From positions 13,956,001 to 14,020,000 of the forward strand of contig NC_134704.1 of NCBI RefSeq assembly GCF_043290135.1: a stretch of DNA of 64,000 nt, written 5' to 3'. This document shows, one piece after another, positions 1 to 11,986 of this stretch. The position numbers and the translations under genes were made by a program. Origin of the DNA: Rhipicephalus microplus. Its lineage: Eukaryota; Arthropoda; Arachnida; Ixodida; Ixodidae. The number at the start of each line of letters is the position of its first letter. Positions within the stretch are counted from its first letter, which is position 1. The notes under the pieces were generated by a model that was not told the origin of the DNA, ran no database searches, and was given only the letters and a program-made list of their open reading frames with translations.

Positions 1-1085
1 AACAATCCATTCTTATTTTTTTTTGTTTCACTGCAGCACATTAATGCAATGCGGCGAAGCTTACTTAGGTTTAGCTTTCTTTTATAAGGTGGTTGTAGAA
101 GTTTTGTGGCATTTCTATTCTAAGTATACAAGCGAGCACTTTTCCTCGACATTAATACTTGAAGAGCAAATAGCGCTAGAAACAGGTTGAATGCGGCTGC
201 CAATCACGCACCTCATTGACGAGCAATTGAAGTCGAACAAGCGTTGCACTTTAGTTTTACCGCTCTCTGCTAGGGTGAAATAAAACTCGCATATTTCACG
301 CTGCGTTTTATGTTAATTTATGAACCGCAACCCCAGCCCCTCGTTTTGCTTGCTGCAAACTGTCCCAGATCAGTTCCACGGTCCATAAGGGTTTCCCCGA
401 AACATCCATAGCCAAGGACCACTCCTGTAAGCTTTAAGCAGTTAGTGTTCGCCGTGGCGGCAAGGTTAGGCTGCTCGATGCAAAATAAAGGCGCAATTGA
501 ACTGTTTCTAAATCGCGCAACAAAGAACCTATCTGAAAAAAAATTGCAAAATCTTTCCTGAAATCCTTTCTTTCAATGCGTGATCAAGTTTTGCGACTAG
601 GTTTGATAAGCTCTCTTAAAGGTTTATAAAATAACTTCTCTGTTATAAACCTTTCAGATGATACTCAGTACAATTTTTTTTCGTTTGTTGACTTGGCGCT
701 CTATTATTTTTAAATATTTGTCAAACAATTGCAAATATGTACGTCACAGAAGCGGGAAATTGTACTTACCACCGCCCTCTGCACTTTTGGTTTAGAGATT
801 CCGAAAAGATTCTGTTATGAGCGTAGAGATGGGGAAGATAAAACGACAGTGAACATGCAGAACACAAACAACGCACAAATTCAATGTCAGTACTTCACTC
901 TACTGTGCAAGAAAAAAAAAGAGAACAACGAGAAACAACCTGTACGACATCTTATCAAGGCTCCCTGCCTCTTCAGGCTGCATTGCCCGTGCCCGGCACT
1001 CGCATAGTTCCGCTTTGTCTACCAAGGATCATAGCTCACGTTTGACAATGATTGTATTCAATATTGCGCCAGCTTCGATTTCCAC
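1..1085. other. Non-coding stretch, nothing recognised
   Basis: AT-rich sequence with poly-T and poly-A runs. Short open frames lack splice-bounded coding structure or recognisable motifs. I see no gene here. Confidence 0.5.
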
Positions 1086-1340
1086 TCAGGTGACTGATGG
1101 TCACCCCAGTTAGAAAAATAAACAAAAGGCCAATAGTAACTTTAGAAGCTCGTTTTTGTTTGCTAGACACAACATTAAATAGAACCGACAAGAAAACCAC
1201 GGGAAGTATGGGGGAATTTATTTGTGGTAATTATCATCTGAAGCAAGTAAAGTGGAAGAAAAGAAAACTTGCCGCTAGCAGGAACCGAACCCGGGACCTT
1301 CGAATAACGCGTCCGATGCTCTACCACTGAGGCGTGCTGG
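1086..1340 (-). repeat. tRNA-derived SINE (non-Ruka type)
   Basis: On the minus strand there is a tRNA-like head with box A (CCTCAGTGGTAGAGC) and box B (GGTTCGGTTCC), then an unrelated body rich in CTTTTCTTCC-type sequence. The ends cannot pair as an acceptor stem, so this is a retroposed pol III repeat rather than a working tRNA gene. The same type of head is common in ixodid genomes (recalled, not searched). The 3' boundary is uncertain. Confidence 0.6.
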
Positions 1341-1916
1341 CGGTCGTCCCTTCGTCCACTTCAGGGGGTATCTATGCTAATTTAAACGCTCAAGCGTCAG
1401 TCAGCCCCACGAGTAGTCATTGCAGCGAGTGGTGTGGAGCGCTTTTTTGTTTCCTGTTGGCGTTACGGGGCACGCGTGATCATATTACGAGCTGGCAGCT
1501 GACCAAGTTATATATTCATCCCCTTTTCTTTCTTCCCACTTACATTACAATTGCTTGTGGTAGCATCATCTTTACTCATTGTCTGTTATTTTTTTATTAA
1601 TGTTATGTTTAACAAAGAAAGGGAGCCTTCAAGTTTGCACGAGTAGCTTGATGCGGAAAGCCTCACGAGGCATTCGCAGATCAAATAACGTCTGCACTGT
1701 CAAAATATTACGTGTAGTGAAATAAACAAATGCTCCATGTTCGAAACAGGGCTGACTCGTATGCATTTACGTGATGGCCGAATGACCGCTAAGTCAACCT
1801 TGGTTCGTTCCCGTTTGTAACGAAGGAAATCGCCAAATTGGTGGGCTTCACCAAATAAAGCCTTTTACTGGGGACAATCAAATATTGGCGAACAAGTTTT
1901 TGGGGCTCACTAGGCA
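1341..1916. other. Non-coding stretch, nothing recognised
   Basis: No coding signal, repeat boundary or RNA structure that I can support. Confidence 0.4.
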
Positions 1917-2292
<376 letters not shown>

Positions 2293-4585
2293 AACAAACA
2301 TTACCAATTTTAATTAGACAGCTTATATACATCATACCACTGTATTATTTGTCATACGCTTAGTCAACAAATTTTCAAATATCTTGTTCCGCAGCACATG
2401 AATGTTATAATCATGAGTAGATTTTAAAAACATGGACTAATTCTGGAATATAGCTTTTTTCATTGTTCCTAATGTCCTTCCATGTTTTAGATTGGGAAGT
2501 CGCATCATATATCACATCGCAGACCAACCCAACGCTTCTGTACGCGCTTCGTACAAAAGACGCAGTGATATAGACAAGAAAAAGAAGCTAACTCACCGTG
2601 ACATCGTCAGACAGCATGCATTGTACAGACTGAAAGGGAATGCGGCATAATTCAAGCGGGTTCAGGAGTCGAAGAACGAAAGCTTTTTGTGGACATTCTG
2701 TTTCTCAGGACGCCACTTTAACAAAAAGAAAGCAAGAAACGATAGCAGGAAATTTATGCACTGAACATCGACTGAATGAACGTAACGTTGCACATTTTTA
2801 CTATTCGTCAGACATTGACTGCCGCCTCGCACAATTCAACTAGATAAGTAATGTTGCTTCCCAGTAAGCGTATTTAGAGATTTCAATAATATCACGCAAA
2901 CATTTCGTTTATGCGCACTAAACGTTCCCGCTTTAACTTTCATTCACGTTGCCTGCGTAGAATGTATATCCAAAAAAGGTCTTTATGTATACATAAGACA
3001 ACCGTCGTGATAGTTGAATTTGGTTATACATTATGGTCTATATACTTATTTAAAAGAGTGAGTAAAAGAGGCTCAGGAAAATATGGCCTTCATAAAGGTA
3101 TTAGGTTATAAAAATTCTGCGCTGCACAAAAAAAAAAAGTCTGGGGCGAAAAGAAGTTAGACAGCAGGTCAGTTTTTTTATTAAAATTTTAAATAAAACA
3201 TGGAAAGGTTGGCTACATTAGACCCGGCTACATTTTAGTAATTTGTTAGAAGTACTGAAGAAAGACACCAAGAGAAGAAATAATAGAAATAATAAGAGAT
3301 AATGAAAAGAGAAAAAAATAATCAAAATAGCTTTTACATATCCTTATATCATTTGCCTATTCCTGATACCCGATGGTTTCGGGCTTTTTTTTTTTATTAA
3401 TGAGTCTCTTCCAGCTTCCCGTACGGCAAACTTCGAATAGGCTCATTATGTGCACTCTAGGACAAAGCGACGGTTTCGCCGCAAGGGTGAATCAAGGAAT
3501 GCAATAAAAAAATTGCAATATGCGGAACGAGTTATTCAATCCGCTAGTGTCTCATTACCGTAAATCAATAAAACGCTCGCGTAAAGAAACGCAGCCGCTG
3601 TAACGAGCGAAATGACATTCGTGCTTTCGGTTCAACACAAACCGAGCCGGTGAGGGCACTACACGTACAAGGGTATACGATCCGTCCGCTTACCTCTGCA
3701 GGACAGGGCGCGTGCGCTTTCGTCCGGCCGATGAAAGTACGCAGCTCCTACTTAACACCCTTGGCCAGCCTCTATTGGGTTTTCGCACGATGAAAAAAGT
3801 TTGAGCCTCTCCGCTTAGCCCGTGGTCGCGGGCTTTCCTCACTCATTTCCACTCGCCCACATAGTACGACGCGCAGGCTGGTATTAACGCCCTTGCACTT
3901 CTATAAACGGAACCTTAAGACGTCGGTGACGGCGAAAATGCGGGTCCGTACGACTGCCTAAGCAATAAAAATATTACCTGTTAAATTGTTTTAATGTGTC
4001 CTGTTTTGTCGCATATAAAATACTTTAAACAAAACTCACAGGGTCTCTTGTGCACTCATCGATGACGACTGGAAGGTGGAAATCATTATTTTATTTTCTG
4101 AGTCGATGTGTTATCTTCCCCCATCACTCTTAAAACTATTCGTAACGTAACGTGGCTTTCCACTGCCTTTAAGATTGGAGGCACTTCACCTGGCTTTGCA
4201 CTGCCCCCATGATCGGCGCACCTTTTGACTAAGCTGCGATGCAGTGGGATCATCATGCGGTTGCGTCACGTGACGTCATGATGAAGCCGAACGATGATGC
4301 CACGACTCCATGATTTTTTTCCATCACTTGTATCGGCAACACCGACGTGGGACGGCGATTTTTTTTTTGTGTTTGTTTTCGGGAGCTTCAGGCTTATTAA
4401 TGCACGTTTACTCACTGTCTAGATCATTGTACTCTCTTCGTAGAGTTGTTGGAGACACGACTCTCCAACAAAGAGTAAACGCTTCCGCGGGGAGTCAGCA
4501 CTAACCAAAAGAGAGTAACGGGTGAATATTTTTTTTTTTGCGAAGCTTATGGCAGCATCTAGAATGAAACGGCAACGTGACTCAC
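2293..4585. other. Non-coding, includes a TGACGTCA-bearing repeat
   Basis: Mostly AT-rich DNA without coding signal. Around 4160-4315 lies a segment with repeated TGACGTCA/GTCATGATG motifs that recurs in diverged form near 25130-25275 and 39380-39560, so it is probably an old transposon family. A perfect 9-bp hairpin sits at 4447-4470. If gene A has further exons they should be here or left of the window; I could not identify one convincingly. Confidence 0.4.
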
Positions 4586-7497
4586 CTTCTCGTATTTACT
4601 TGCTTTCTGGCACTCCCAGCTGTAATTGGGGAAACCCTCGTCAAATGCGCCCTTCACGCACGATACACCCTGGAAGAAACCGACGAATTCAGACGTGCAG
4701 ACGTAGCCAGGTATATATTCTGAGTGATAGAAAACTTTACTACGATGATTAGCCTGCAAAGACTCAATATCTTATGCATTTGCCTACGACGACTTGGAAG
4801 TGAAAGCTATATGGTATGGCCATTTTACCGTGGACTTTGTATCGACGTTAGACTTTCATTAATTATCGTTCGCGGTTAAGCATCACTAATTACTCATTGC
4901 TAATTTAACCTTAGCCGATTAGCTTTGGCGAGTTATGACCCACTCATTAACTTACTGCCCTCTCAATTTTTTCATTATCATGTATACGCACCGCCATGCT
5001 TTCGCTCACTTTATAGCTCTCTGTCTACCAGTTGTGATGTACTCTTTGTTTCACTTACGTAATTAATCCCCACAAATTAACGTCCACTAATCCACTCAGT
5101 ACTCACTTTAATCACTTGGATTATAATCATATCATTAACTTTCACAAGATAACTGAGTCCTAATCTAATTACTTTATTTGTAATAACATTAATCAAAAGT
5201 AAATTCAACCAAGTAGCTTTCCTACCTACTCGCTCAATACTCGATTTACACTCATTGTGTTAAATAAATGCAGAGTCGTGGTTTCACTCGCTTTTGCGTG
5301 GCTTTTGCTCCACTCTCTTAGTCAGGCCCTGCCTAAAACAATGCAGATAACCAGTTATCCCGGTTATATGCGTTTTTTTTTTAGGGCAGACCTAACCAAG
5401 CGTGTAAATGTCACGAGGTTTTTGTATACCGTGAACTACACTGGTGGAGGCTGAGCAGTCTTGCGTGGCTTACTGGGAGCCGTGGGAGTGACGTCATAGC
5501 CGCGGAAGACGCATTCTGTTCGTGCCTCTTCTTTGTTCGCGTCGGCCGCAGTGCGACATACGTATAGCGGGGTGTTTGCAAGCGTGGTATACAGCCGTCC
5601 GGACGGAACGCCAAATTGCTGCTCAGGGGAGCAGAATAGCGGTGAAGCGTCGGCTCCCGAAGTAGTTCCCTGGCAGTTCGTGGTTGAGTGTAGGAAGAAC
5701 GTACAGAATAATGCTAGACGTGCTGCAGAGAGCAAAGTGAGGAGCGTGTTGCAAGGCGGCGGTGCCAGGAAGCCTATAGTGACGTGCCAGAATATATCAG
5801 CAGCACCAACAAGGCACCGTCGATGACGTCAAGGCTCAAGATGCGTGTGTATTGGCATGGCCGAACTAAGCCACTGTTAATTTTTTTTCTTCCCTTCCCT
5901 CGCGTCCAATTTTCGTTCAAAACCACGTTCGCACGAGGTGTATGAGGTTCTATAGCCTTGATGAGTGTTAATATTGCCTTCAAGCATCGCGTCGCGAAAT
6001 AAGCAACGTGCGCTAAACTTGCCTGAAATTGGTCCCAGCTTTTTTCCAGTTTCAATAGAAGAGGCATAAGAGCAAACAGATTGGGTGCACATACTCGGAA
6101 CACTAAACAAAAAAAGGAAAGAATATATAAATATGCGAAACAAAGAAAGCAATGTGGAAGAGTCACTGACTTTTGCGGTATTTGTTGACAGCAGATGTTG
6201 AGTGGCCTTGTATTTGGTACCGACACCATGTATTCTACCTGTGATAGAAAACATTGGAATACCTATGCCCGGCTATCGGCTGCCCTATATATACGTATTC
6301 TAATACCTAGGGTAGGCAATAAAGCATAGGTATTCTACCTACATATTCTACATATGTATTTTCCCCATGGTATACTATATACGTAGAATACTCGTGATGT
6401 ATGCTACCTATGGTAAAATACATCAGGAGGGTCACGCCTTTTTTTCCCTTTTGTTTTTTTTTTGTTTATTTTTAGCAGTCATTTCATTCACCGTTCTAGT
6501 ACGGCTGAAAAAAAAAGCTTACTACATCGCTACACTCCTTGATGAGCTGCATTTGTTTTGTCCAGAAATAGATGGCGTTATTGACATGACGAAGCGGCAA
6601 GAACAAGATGAACTAACACGAGCGCTAACATGTAACATCTAATTAAAGGCACCGTTGGTTCCTCTTGCTATGTCAAACCGTCGTGAACGTGTGCCTCGAA
6701 GTGTTTTCGTGTGCATCGTTTGTTTTATATTGACGCTATAATACATGACTTAGGTATGATGTTAATTGGGCTGCCTTTCAAGTATTATTAATAACGCCGC
6801 GGTGGTCCAGTGGTTAAGGTACTCTGCTGCTGACCCACAGATCGCGGCAGCTGCATTTTCGATGGAGGCGAAAATTCTGTAGGCTCGTGTGCTGAGATTT
6901 GAGCGCACGGTGAAGAACCCCATGTGGTCGAAATTTTGGTATCCCTCCACTACGGCGTCTCTCATAATCATATGGCTTTTGGGACGTTAAACCCCACGTA
7001 CCAGTCATTCAAGCAATCAAGCATAGAGTTTCAGCGTGTGTCTTGATTTTTTTTGTTTAGAAAGAAAAATGAACAGTGGTATAATAATTAGGCACTAATC
7101 GCGAGCCAATTAAGGTTAATTACATTATCGTTCACAAAACAACATATTACTTCACATTCTTTTGACGAATGTAATACCGAGTGCTTTATCAGCACGTATG
7201 AAGTTGGTGCATTTGTATGCATCGCATTATAGTTTGCGCCTCTATGGGATCGGCGTCGACTGGCAAGCGGCAGTTAAACCGTATGCGAGGCTCTGCACTC
7301 ACGAAAAGTCGGCTCATTTTTCGCTTAAGGTTGTTTCACTTTCGGAGAAAAACCTTACGTGTCTTGCACGATTCCGGTAGACTTTCCTTCTTGACGGCCA
7401 GTAGCTTCTGCTTAAACACCTGAAACGTCATTTTTTGCGCCGAGCAGCTTAAAATGAAAAGCGTTGCGAAAGCGAGAAACGCCACCGACGACTTCAT
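4586..7497 (-). CDS. Gene A: small secreted Cys-containing protein (partial, three exons seen)
   Basis: Function unrecognised. Exons on the minus strand: 7497-7359 (139 nt), 6102-6023 (80 nt), 4669-4586 (84 nt). Exon 1 starts with an ATG and a clear signal peptide (MKSSVAFLAFATLFILSCSA). The mature chain then runs through Cys at codon 44, Cys 5 of exon 2, and Cys 4 and 20 of exon 3, and is predicted helical. Splice signals: donor GTAAGG; acceptor TTTGTTTAG; a GC-type donor GCAAGT after exon 2; acceptor GTTTCTTCCAG; donor GTGAGT after exon 3. Phases are 1, 0, 0. Gene B has the same exon lengths and phases, and aligned F, C, W and FPxYSxEC residues, which is the strongest support. No stop codon was found, so at least one 3' exon is missing. 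Secretion is inferred from the signal peptide; a salivary or haemolymph role would be a guess. Confidence 0.7.
5436..5826. other. Overlapping open frames inside gene A intron 2
   Basis: Both strands are open here for about 97-99 codons. The minus frame even looks like a secreted Cys protein, with a plausible acceptor at CTCTCTGCAG. It lies in the intron between gene A exons 2 and 3, has no counterpart in gene B, and its termination does not fit the conserved exon chain. I treat it as non-coding or an alternative terminal exon at best. Confidence 0.25.
6796..7022 (+). repeat. Ruka tRNA-derived SINE, near full length
   Basis: Begins GCCGCGGTGGTCCAGTGG (box A region) and ends TTTTGGGACGTTAAACCCCA followed by a short tail. 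The box B area is damaged. It sits in intron 1 of gene A, antisense to the gene. Ruka is a pol III SINE family of Rhipicephalus ticks; the assignment is by recall of its sequence. Confidence 0.85.
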
Positions 7498-7566
7498 GCT
7501 GGGTCTCGCTGTCGAAGTTGTTTGGAGAATCGAATCGGCCGAACAGTGTCAGTGCAATAAAGGCGA

Positions 7567-7573
7567 TTTTATA
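7567..7573 (-). promoter_or_regulatory. TATA box of gene A
   Basis: The minus strand reads GCTTTATAAAATCGCC about 70 nt upstream of the gene A start codon. This is correct spacing for a TATAAAA element with transcription starting near 7540 and a 5' leader of about 40 nt. Inferred from sequence only. Confidence 0.5.
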
Positions 7574-7659
7574 AAGCGCGATGTCTTAGCGTACGCTGGT
7601 GCTTTCTGATGTGCGAATGGTCAGATGTGCCAGCAACGAGTATACAATAAAAGCTGTCA

Positions 7660-8796
7660 ATGCGTCATCCTAATGTCCGAGTTCATTCTTATGGGCGAGG
7701 AAAAAAAAAAAGAAAGACATACTCCGATCGCCTGAGGCGAATCAGAAAACAAAATCTGGATTGTTTAATGAAAGAACTGCGAAGAAAAAAGTCTGCAAAG
7801 CTGAATCAAAAGATTTCTTACGAAGGCAACCTGGATGAACTGTAAAATGAGGTGACTATAAACAAAATTCGCGACTTCGGAAAATGAAGAGTCGGTTTTA
7901 TGGTAAGAGATCTTGACGTCTAGTGACAGCTGGCTTGGCGTTAACTATTTGTCATCTTATGAGTGTGCTTATACACTTTTTTTACTTGTTTTACTTGTCA
8001 TTAAAAAACCTTTCATCTTTTTTTTTTCTTTTGTTTGCAAAGGCTGACAAGTGATTCAGGAGAAGACACGAGGGACAGTTTTGACGGTGGTCACGTTGTT
8101 TTGCGAGCGTCTTTGAACTCCAAAATAGCCTCATCAAACTTCAGACTGGCAGTTGTCTTCGACACAACGGCCTGGCACCTATTCCTAGACTTACTGAGGC
8201 ATTGATCCTTCTCTTTGAACAAACCAAGACAATTTTTTAGTACGTCTCACATTCCAAGTCGCATCATGTTCATTTTTTCTTTCGTTTTTCAACTAGTGTT
8301 GTTCTCGCAAAAAGGCTGCTGAGCTCAGTATTTCATCACAGCGACACTCCATACTGCCTCATTATTATCGGCACTATAGAAGTCGATCTTAGGAAATATT
8401 TTTAATGTATTTTGTGACGTATAAATGACACTACCGATAACTGTCGATTTTCAGAGCATGTCGTATCAATAACAAATCATGACCGCAGCTAGAGCCTGCA
8501 TATTTGCACATGACCTAGTTTTTTTTATTACTTTCATTGTATTCATGGACTGTGGGAGAAAAAATATTCGGAATGAAATGGCCGGATTTGAAAGTGGAGT
8601 TTTATTAACCTAGTTCTTATTATTTGGATTGACATATTGCTGAATAAGCTGAGCTGGTTGGTAATTTCAATGGGATAATGGCATGTTTGTGATAACTTCA
8701 ATATGATAATCACATGTTAAATCAATTATGTAGATGGTGTAACCAGAGCTGGGGTCACTGCTGTCTAGTTTACGATAAGTTATGTAACAAGCTGTG
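7660..8796. other. Non-coding stretch upstream of gene A
   Basis: Contains the distal 5' flank of gene A and AT-rich DNA. No coding exon, RNA gene or transposon recognised. Confidence 0.4.
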
Positions 8797-8869
8797 TTAC
8801 AAGCCATACGCTGAAGCACTCGCGAGAACACGATACGTGTTATCAGGAGTGCTTCAGCGTAGCTTGTAA
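8797..8869. repeat. Long inverted repeat / hairpin
   Basis: Arms 8797-8821 and 8847-8869 pair over about 23 bp with a 2-nt bulge (core ACGCTGAAGCACTC against GAGTGCTTCAGCGT). The spacer is itself nearly palindromic (AACACG...CGTGTT). Could be a foldback element or a pre-miRNA-like fold. Confidence 0.7.
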
Positions 8870-9328
8870 TGTGGGCTGGTCCGACATGCAGTGCAGTCGA
8901 AGATGATAAGCGGCTGGTTGCGATAGCTACTAGCAGTCACCGTAGAATACATGCAATTTTAAGCAATAAGGCAGGGGGTTGGGTGAGCTAGAATCGATGC
9001 ATACTCAGAAAAATGAATGCGAACATGACGCAGAAACCAGACGAAAAGAACAAAGTACGAGTGCTGTCTGAGAACTGAAATTTAATGAAACAAAAAAAAA
9101 GAAAACACTAAACTGGTACCGTGCACGCGCATGAATTTTAAGTAACAGAAAAGAAATTGTTATAAGCGTGCGTACCAGAAGGATATGCAATATACAAACC
9201 TTTCATTTCGATTCAAACAACGCTACCGTGAGTTGTTGTTTTGGTTCCTCGAAAACTAAAAGTATAGGGGTAGCTTCTGCGGCAATTGAGAAGAAGGCTA
9301 GAGGAACGGCAGTCGTATAGGCTGCTCG

Positions 9329-9460
9329 TTGACGCACTGCGCTGTTGCTTCCTTCGCAGTTGGGATTGTTTACAGGATTCCCGACTCCTGCGGGGAGGTG
9401 TATACAGGCCTGTCCACTAAATGCATTATTGGCAGACTTTTTCAGCAGCGAAATTCAGCA
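9329..9460 (+). mobile_element. Degenerate Penelope-like GIY-YIG fragment
   Basis: Translation contains VGIVYRIPDSCGEVYTG, the GIY...YIG start of the endonuclease domain carried by Penelope-like retroelements. The second motif is mutated from YIG to YTG, and the downstream arginine-helix region is lost. A short fossil, same strand as the copy near 12.3 kb. Confidence 0.6.
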
Positions 9461-9892
9461 AATTCCACGTACATACCTTGGGAATCGATGTTACGCGAAG
9501 CACGCGGATAGAAGGTGACTGTGTTGCAATTTTTCTACTGGGCGAAATGTCACGAAGTGGCGCTAAACATGTGTACAAATGCACGCACAGACATACGTTA
9601 AACCACCGGATATGTTTATATAACCTGTTGATTATAGTTGCGTAACGATCAGTAACATGGATATTAGCAACACTGTAAACGGTAAGCTGATGTGAAGCGC
9701 TAGTGGTCGCGAGGATGGCAGCCCCTGGAAGCTCCTACATAAATCAACTTCAGCGGATGGCGCCTAACTCCCGCTATAACCCAACGTGACGGCTGTATCA
9801 TATAAGAGTACATATTTAATGTTTATAAAATTGAATAGCCAGCACTGCAACCGCAATGGACGATTAGGCTCTATTTCAAAAATAGTTCCGAA

Positions 9893-10070
9893 ACCTGCCG
9901 TGGCTCTGAGGTGGAATATTTGATTGCCTGGCAGAATGCCGGGGTTCGATTCGTGCTGGGACCCTGACATTTATTCTTCGCATTCGTCGGGACAACGCTG
10001 CCGATGTCAGCTTTTCCTCAATGCTGATGCGTTAAAATTACCCATTTCTGTTTTTGCCGCTGCTGTGTAG
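9893..10070 (+). repeat. tRNA-derived SINE of a third type
   Basis: Box A-like GTGGCTCTGAGGTGG and box B GGTTCGATTCG are followed by GGGACCCTGACATTTATTC. This body is unlike Ruka; I recall it as a repeated ixodid sequence. No acceptor stem, so not a tRNA gene. Confidence 0.55.
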
Positions 10071-10260
10071 ATACAAAATATTTATCACCCACATGTCTGT
10101 TGCACATACCCGCCTGCCGCACGTCTGGCGAAAAGGGTTTAATGACGTACGCCACGGGATTGTGACATCATTCATGTCATGATCATCGAGTCATATTCGT
10201 TGATGACATTGTCGCGACGTGAAGACTGATGTACTATTTGAAGAAGCTGAAAAAACAGCA

Positions 10261-10446
10261 GTGGGTAGGTGGGTGGGTGGGTGGGTAGGTAGGTAGGTAG
10301 GTAGGTAGGTAGGTAGGTAGGTAGGTAGGTAGGTAGGTAGGTAGGTAGGTAGGTAGGTAGGTAGGTAGGTAGGTAGGTAGGTAGGTAGGTAGGTAGGTAG
10401 GTAGGTAGGTAGGTAGGTAGGTAGGTAGGTAGGTAGGTAGGTAGGT
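10261..10446. repeat. (GGTA)n microsatellite
   Basis: About 180 bp of perfect GGTA repeat, preceded by a short GGTG variant block. Open frames on both strands are repeat artefacts. Confidence 0.97.
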
Positions 10447-11550
10447 CTTTCATCAAAAAGAAGGGCGATGATTGCAAATATATCTGAGCATTCTGCTTAT
10501 TAGATTGTGAGGTTTGCAAACTTAAATATTTCTTTCGCTCTACCTAAAATTCCTGTGCACGCACGGCGTTGGCTTTTCGCGTCGTTTTTCTTTTTCGCCT
10601 CAATAAACATAATTTGTTAGACAGCAAACTTTAGAAACGCCACAGCTTCCGTGATCCTATATTATAAACACAGTATTGTTGCCGCGCACGTAAATCCCCG
10701 GTGACGATGAGGAAATGTTACGTATACTTCTGTTGAAAATTGATTAGAACTCGTGTTGCTTCTCACTGGTCTGCGTGAGAGGTATGCTTAGTATGGTGCA
10801 TCATCCTTTATTCGTCAAACCTCACTCAAGAGGACGAGCATGGTCTTGGTGTCAGTCCTTCGAATTTTCCCACACGCATTCCTGAAAACAGAAAATAGAA
10901 AGACGCCAATTCACATATAATTTGGGTAGAGTATAGTGGAACTTGCGACGCCATTTAAACGTATCTTAAAATGAAAAAGAAGAATACCCGATGCAAAGCA
11001 GAAACAGAGTTGTTATGACATAACGTTGTCTCTGGCTTTTTCACACAAATCTCGCCGAATGCCAGGTCTAGATTCCTTAGAAGGAATTGCATTGGGACAA
11101 CATGTATCTGTTCTGGCTGTAACACTTGCAGTTGTTTATATTTTATCACTATAGTGCTGTAACATTTCAATTTCTATTTTTTTCATAATTGAGTAATTGT
11201 GCCTGAACAGTGCCTTTACATTTTAACAGCGAGGTTCGAGCGTCTTTATTAGAAATATCGGTCATTTAATGCATTTGGCGACTTTCAGGCCTTAGTTCTG
11301 AACTTTGCCCGAGTCCAAATGGTTGAACGATAGAAATAACTAACTTAAATACGTTGGACATAATTTGGTGGATGTGTAATTATACACCTGGCACTCTCAG
11401 CTTCATGAGGGGAATTTTAAGAATTACCCAATATTCTAAGATGTCACCTCTGTCATATCGTGTGAGCGCCCTACTTGAGTATGTTATATTTACAAATACA
11501 TTACAAAACATCCTCGTCATGGTGCGCTAATTATATGCTAAATAGTTAGA
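10447..11550. other. Non-coding stretch
   Basis: No supported gene. A minus-strand open frame at 10955-11170 has a possible acceptor but no homology or conserved exon context. Confidence 0.35.
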
Positions 11551-11728
11551 GTTTATGACGCTCGGCTGCTGACCCAAAGGTCCCTGGTTCAATTGCGGCC
11601 GCGGCGGTGACATTTCGACGGAGGCGAAGAAGTGGCAGAGGTCTGCAGTGGACCGTGTGACGTCATCGCACGACGCCCTTCACTACTACGTCTCTCATAA
11701 TCGTGTGGTGGTTTCAGTAACTAAACCC

Positions 11729-11729
<1 letters not shown>
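11551..11729 (+). repeat. Diverged Ruka SINE copy
   Basis: Head CGGCTGCTGACCCAAAGGT and 3' region ACTACGTCTCTCATAATC match the Ruka consensus seen at 30670. The middle is mutated, and the copy ends directly in the (ATT)n tract, which may have grown from its tail. Confidence 0.7.
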
Positions 11730-11796
<67 letters not shown>

Positions 11797-11797
11797 T
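11730..11797. repeat. (ATT)n microsatellite
   Basis: About 22 perfect ATT units at the 3' end of a Ruka SINE. Confidence 0.95.
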
Positions 11798-11986
11798 AAA
11801 GATTAGAATAATAGAATGTACACTTAAACTACCGCTTGAACTCTCAACAACAGAGAAAAGCATGACTTAAAATTTCCTAGGCAATTCGTACCTATAAGAT
11901 TGTGCTTAGTGTCACTCGTTGTAGGCTTTCTGATTATTTCTTTTATGTTCTATCTATGAAGCGTGGAAACTTGGGCAAGTTGGTAG

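Noticed and set aside
1263..1335. tRNA gene
   Set aside because: Box A and B are present but the acceptor stem does not pair and a SINE body follows; the same holds for Ruka heads at 16.9, 20.5 and 30.7 kb.
5436..5826. Apparent secreted Cys protein on the minus strand and a 97-codon plus frame
   Set aside because: Lies in the intron of gene A; the exon chain conserved with gene B skips it, and both strands are open by composition.
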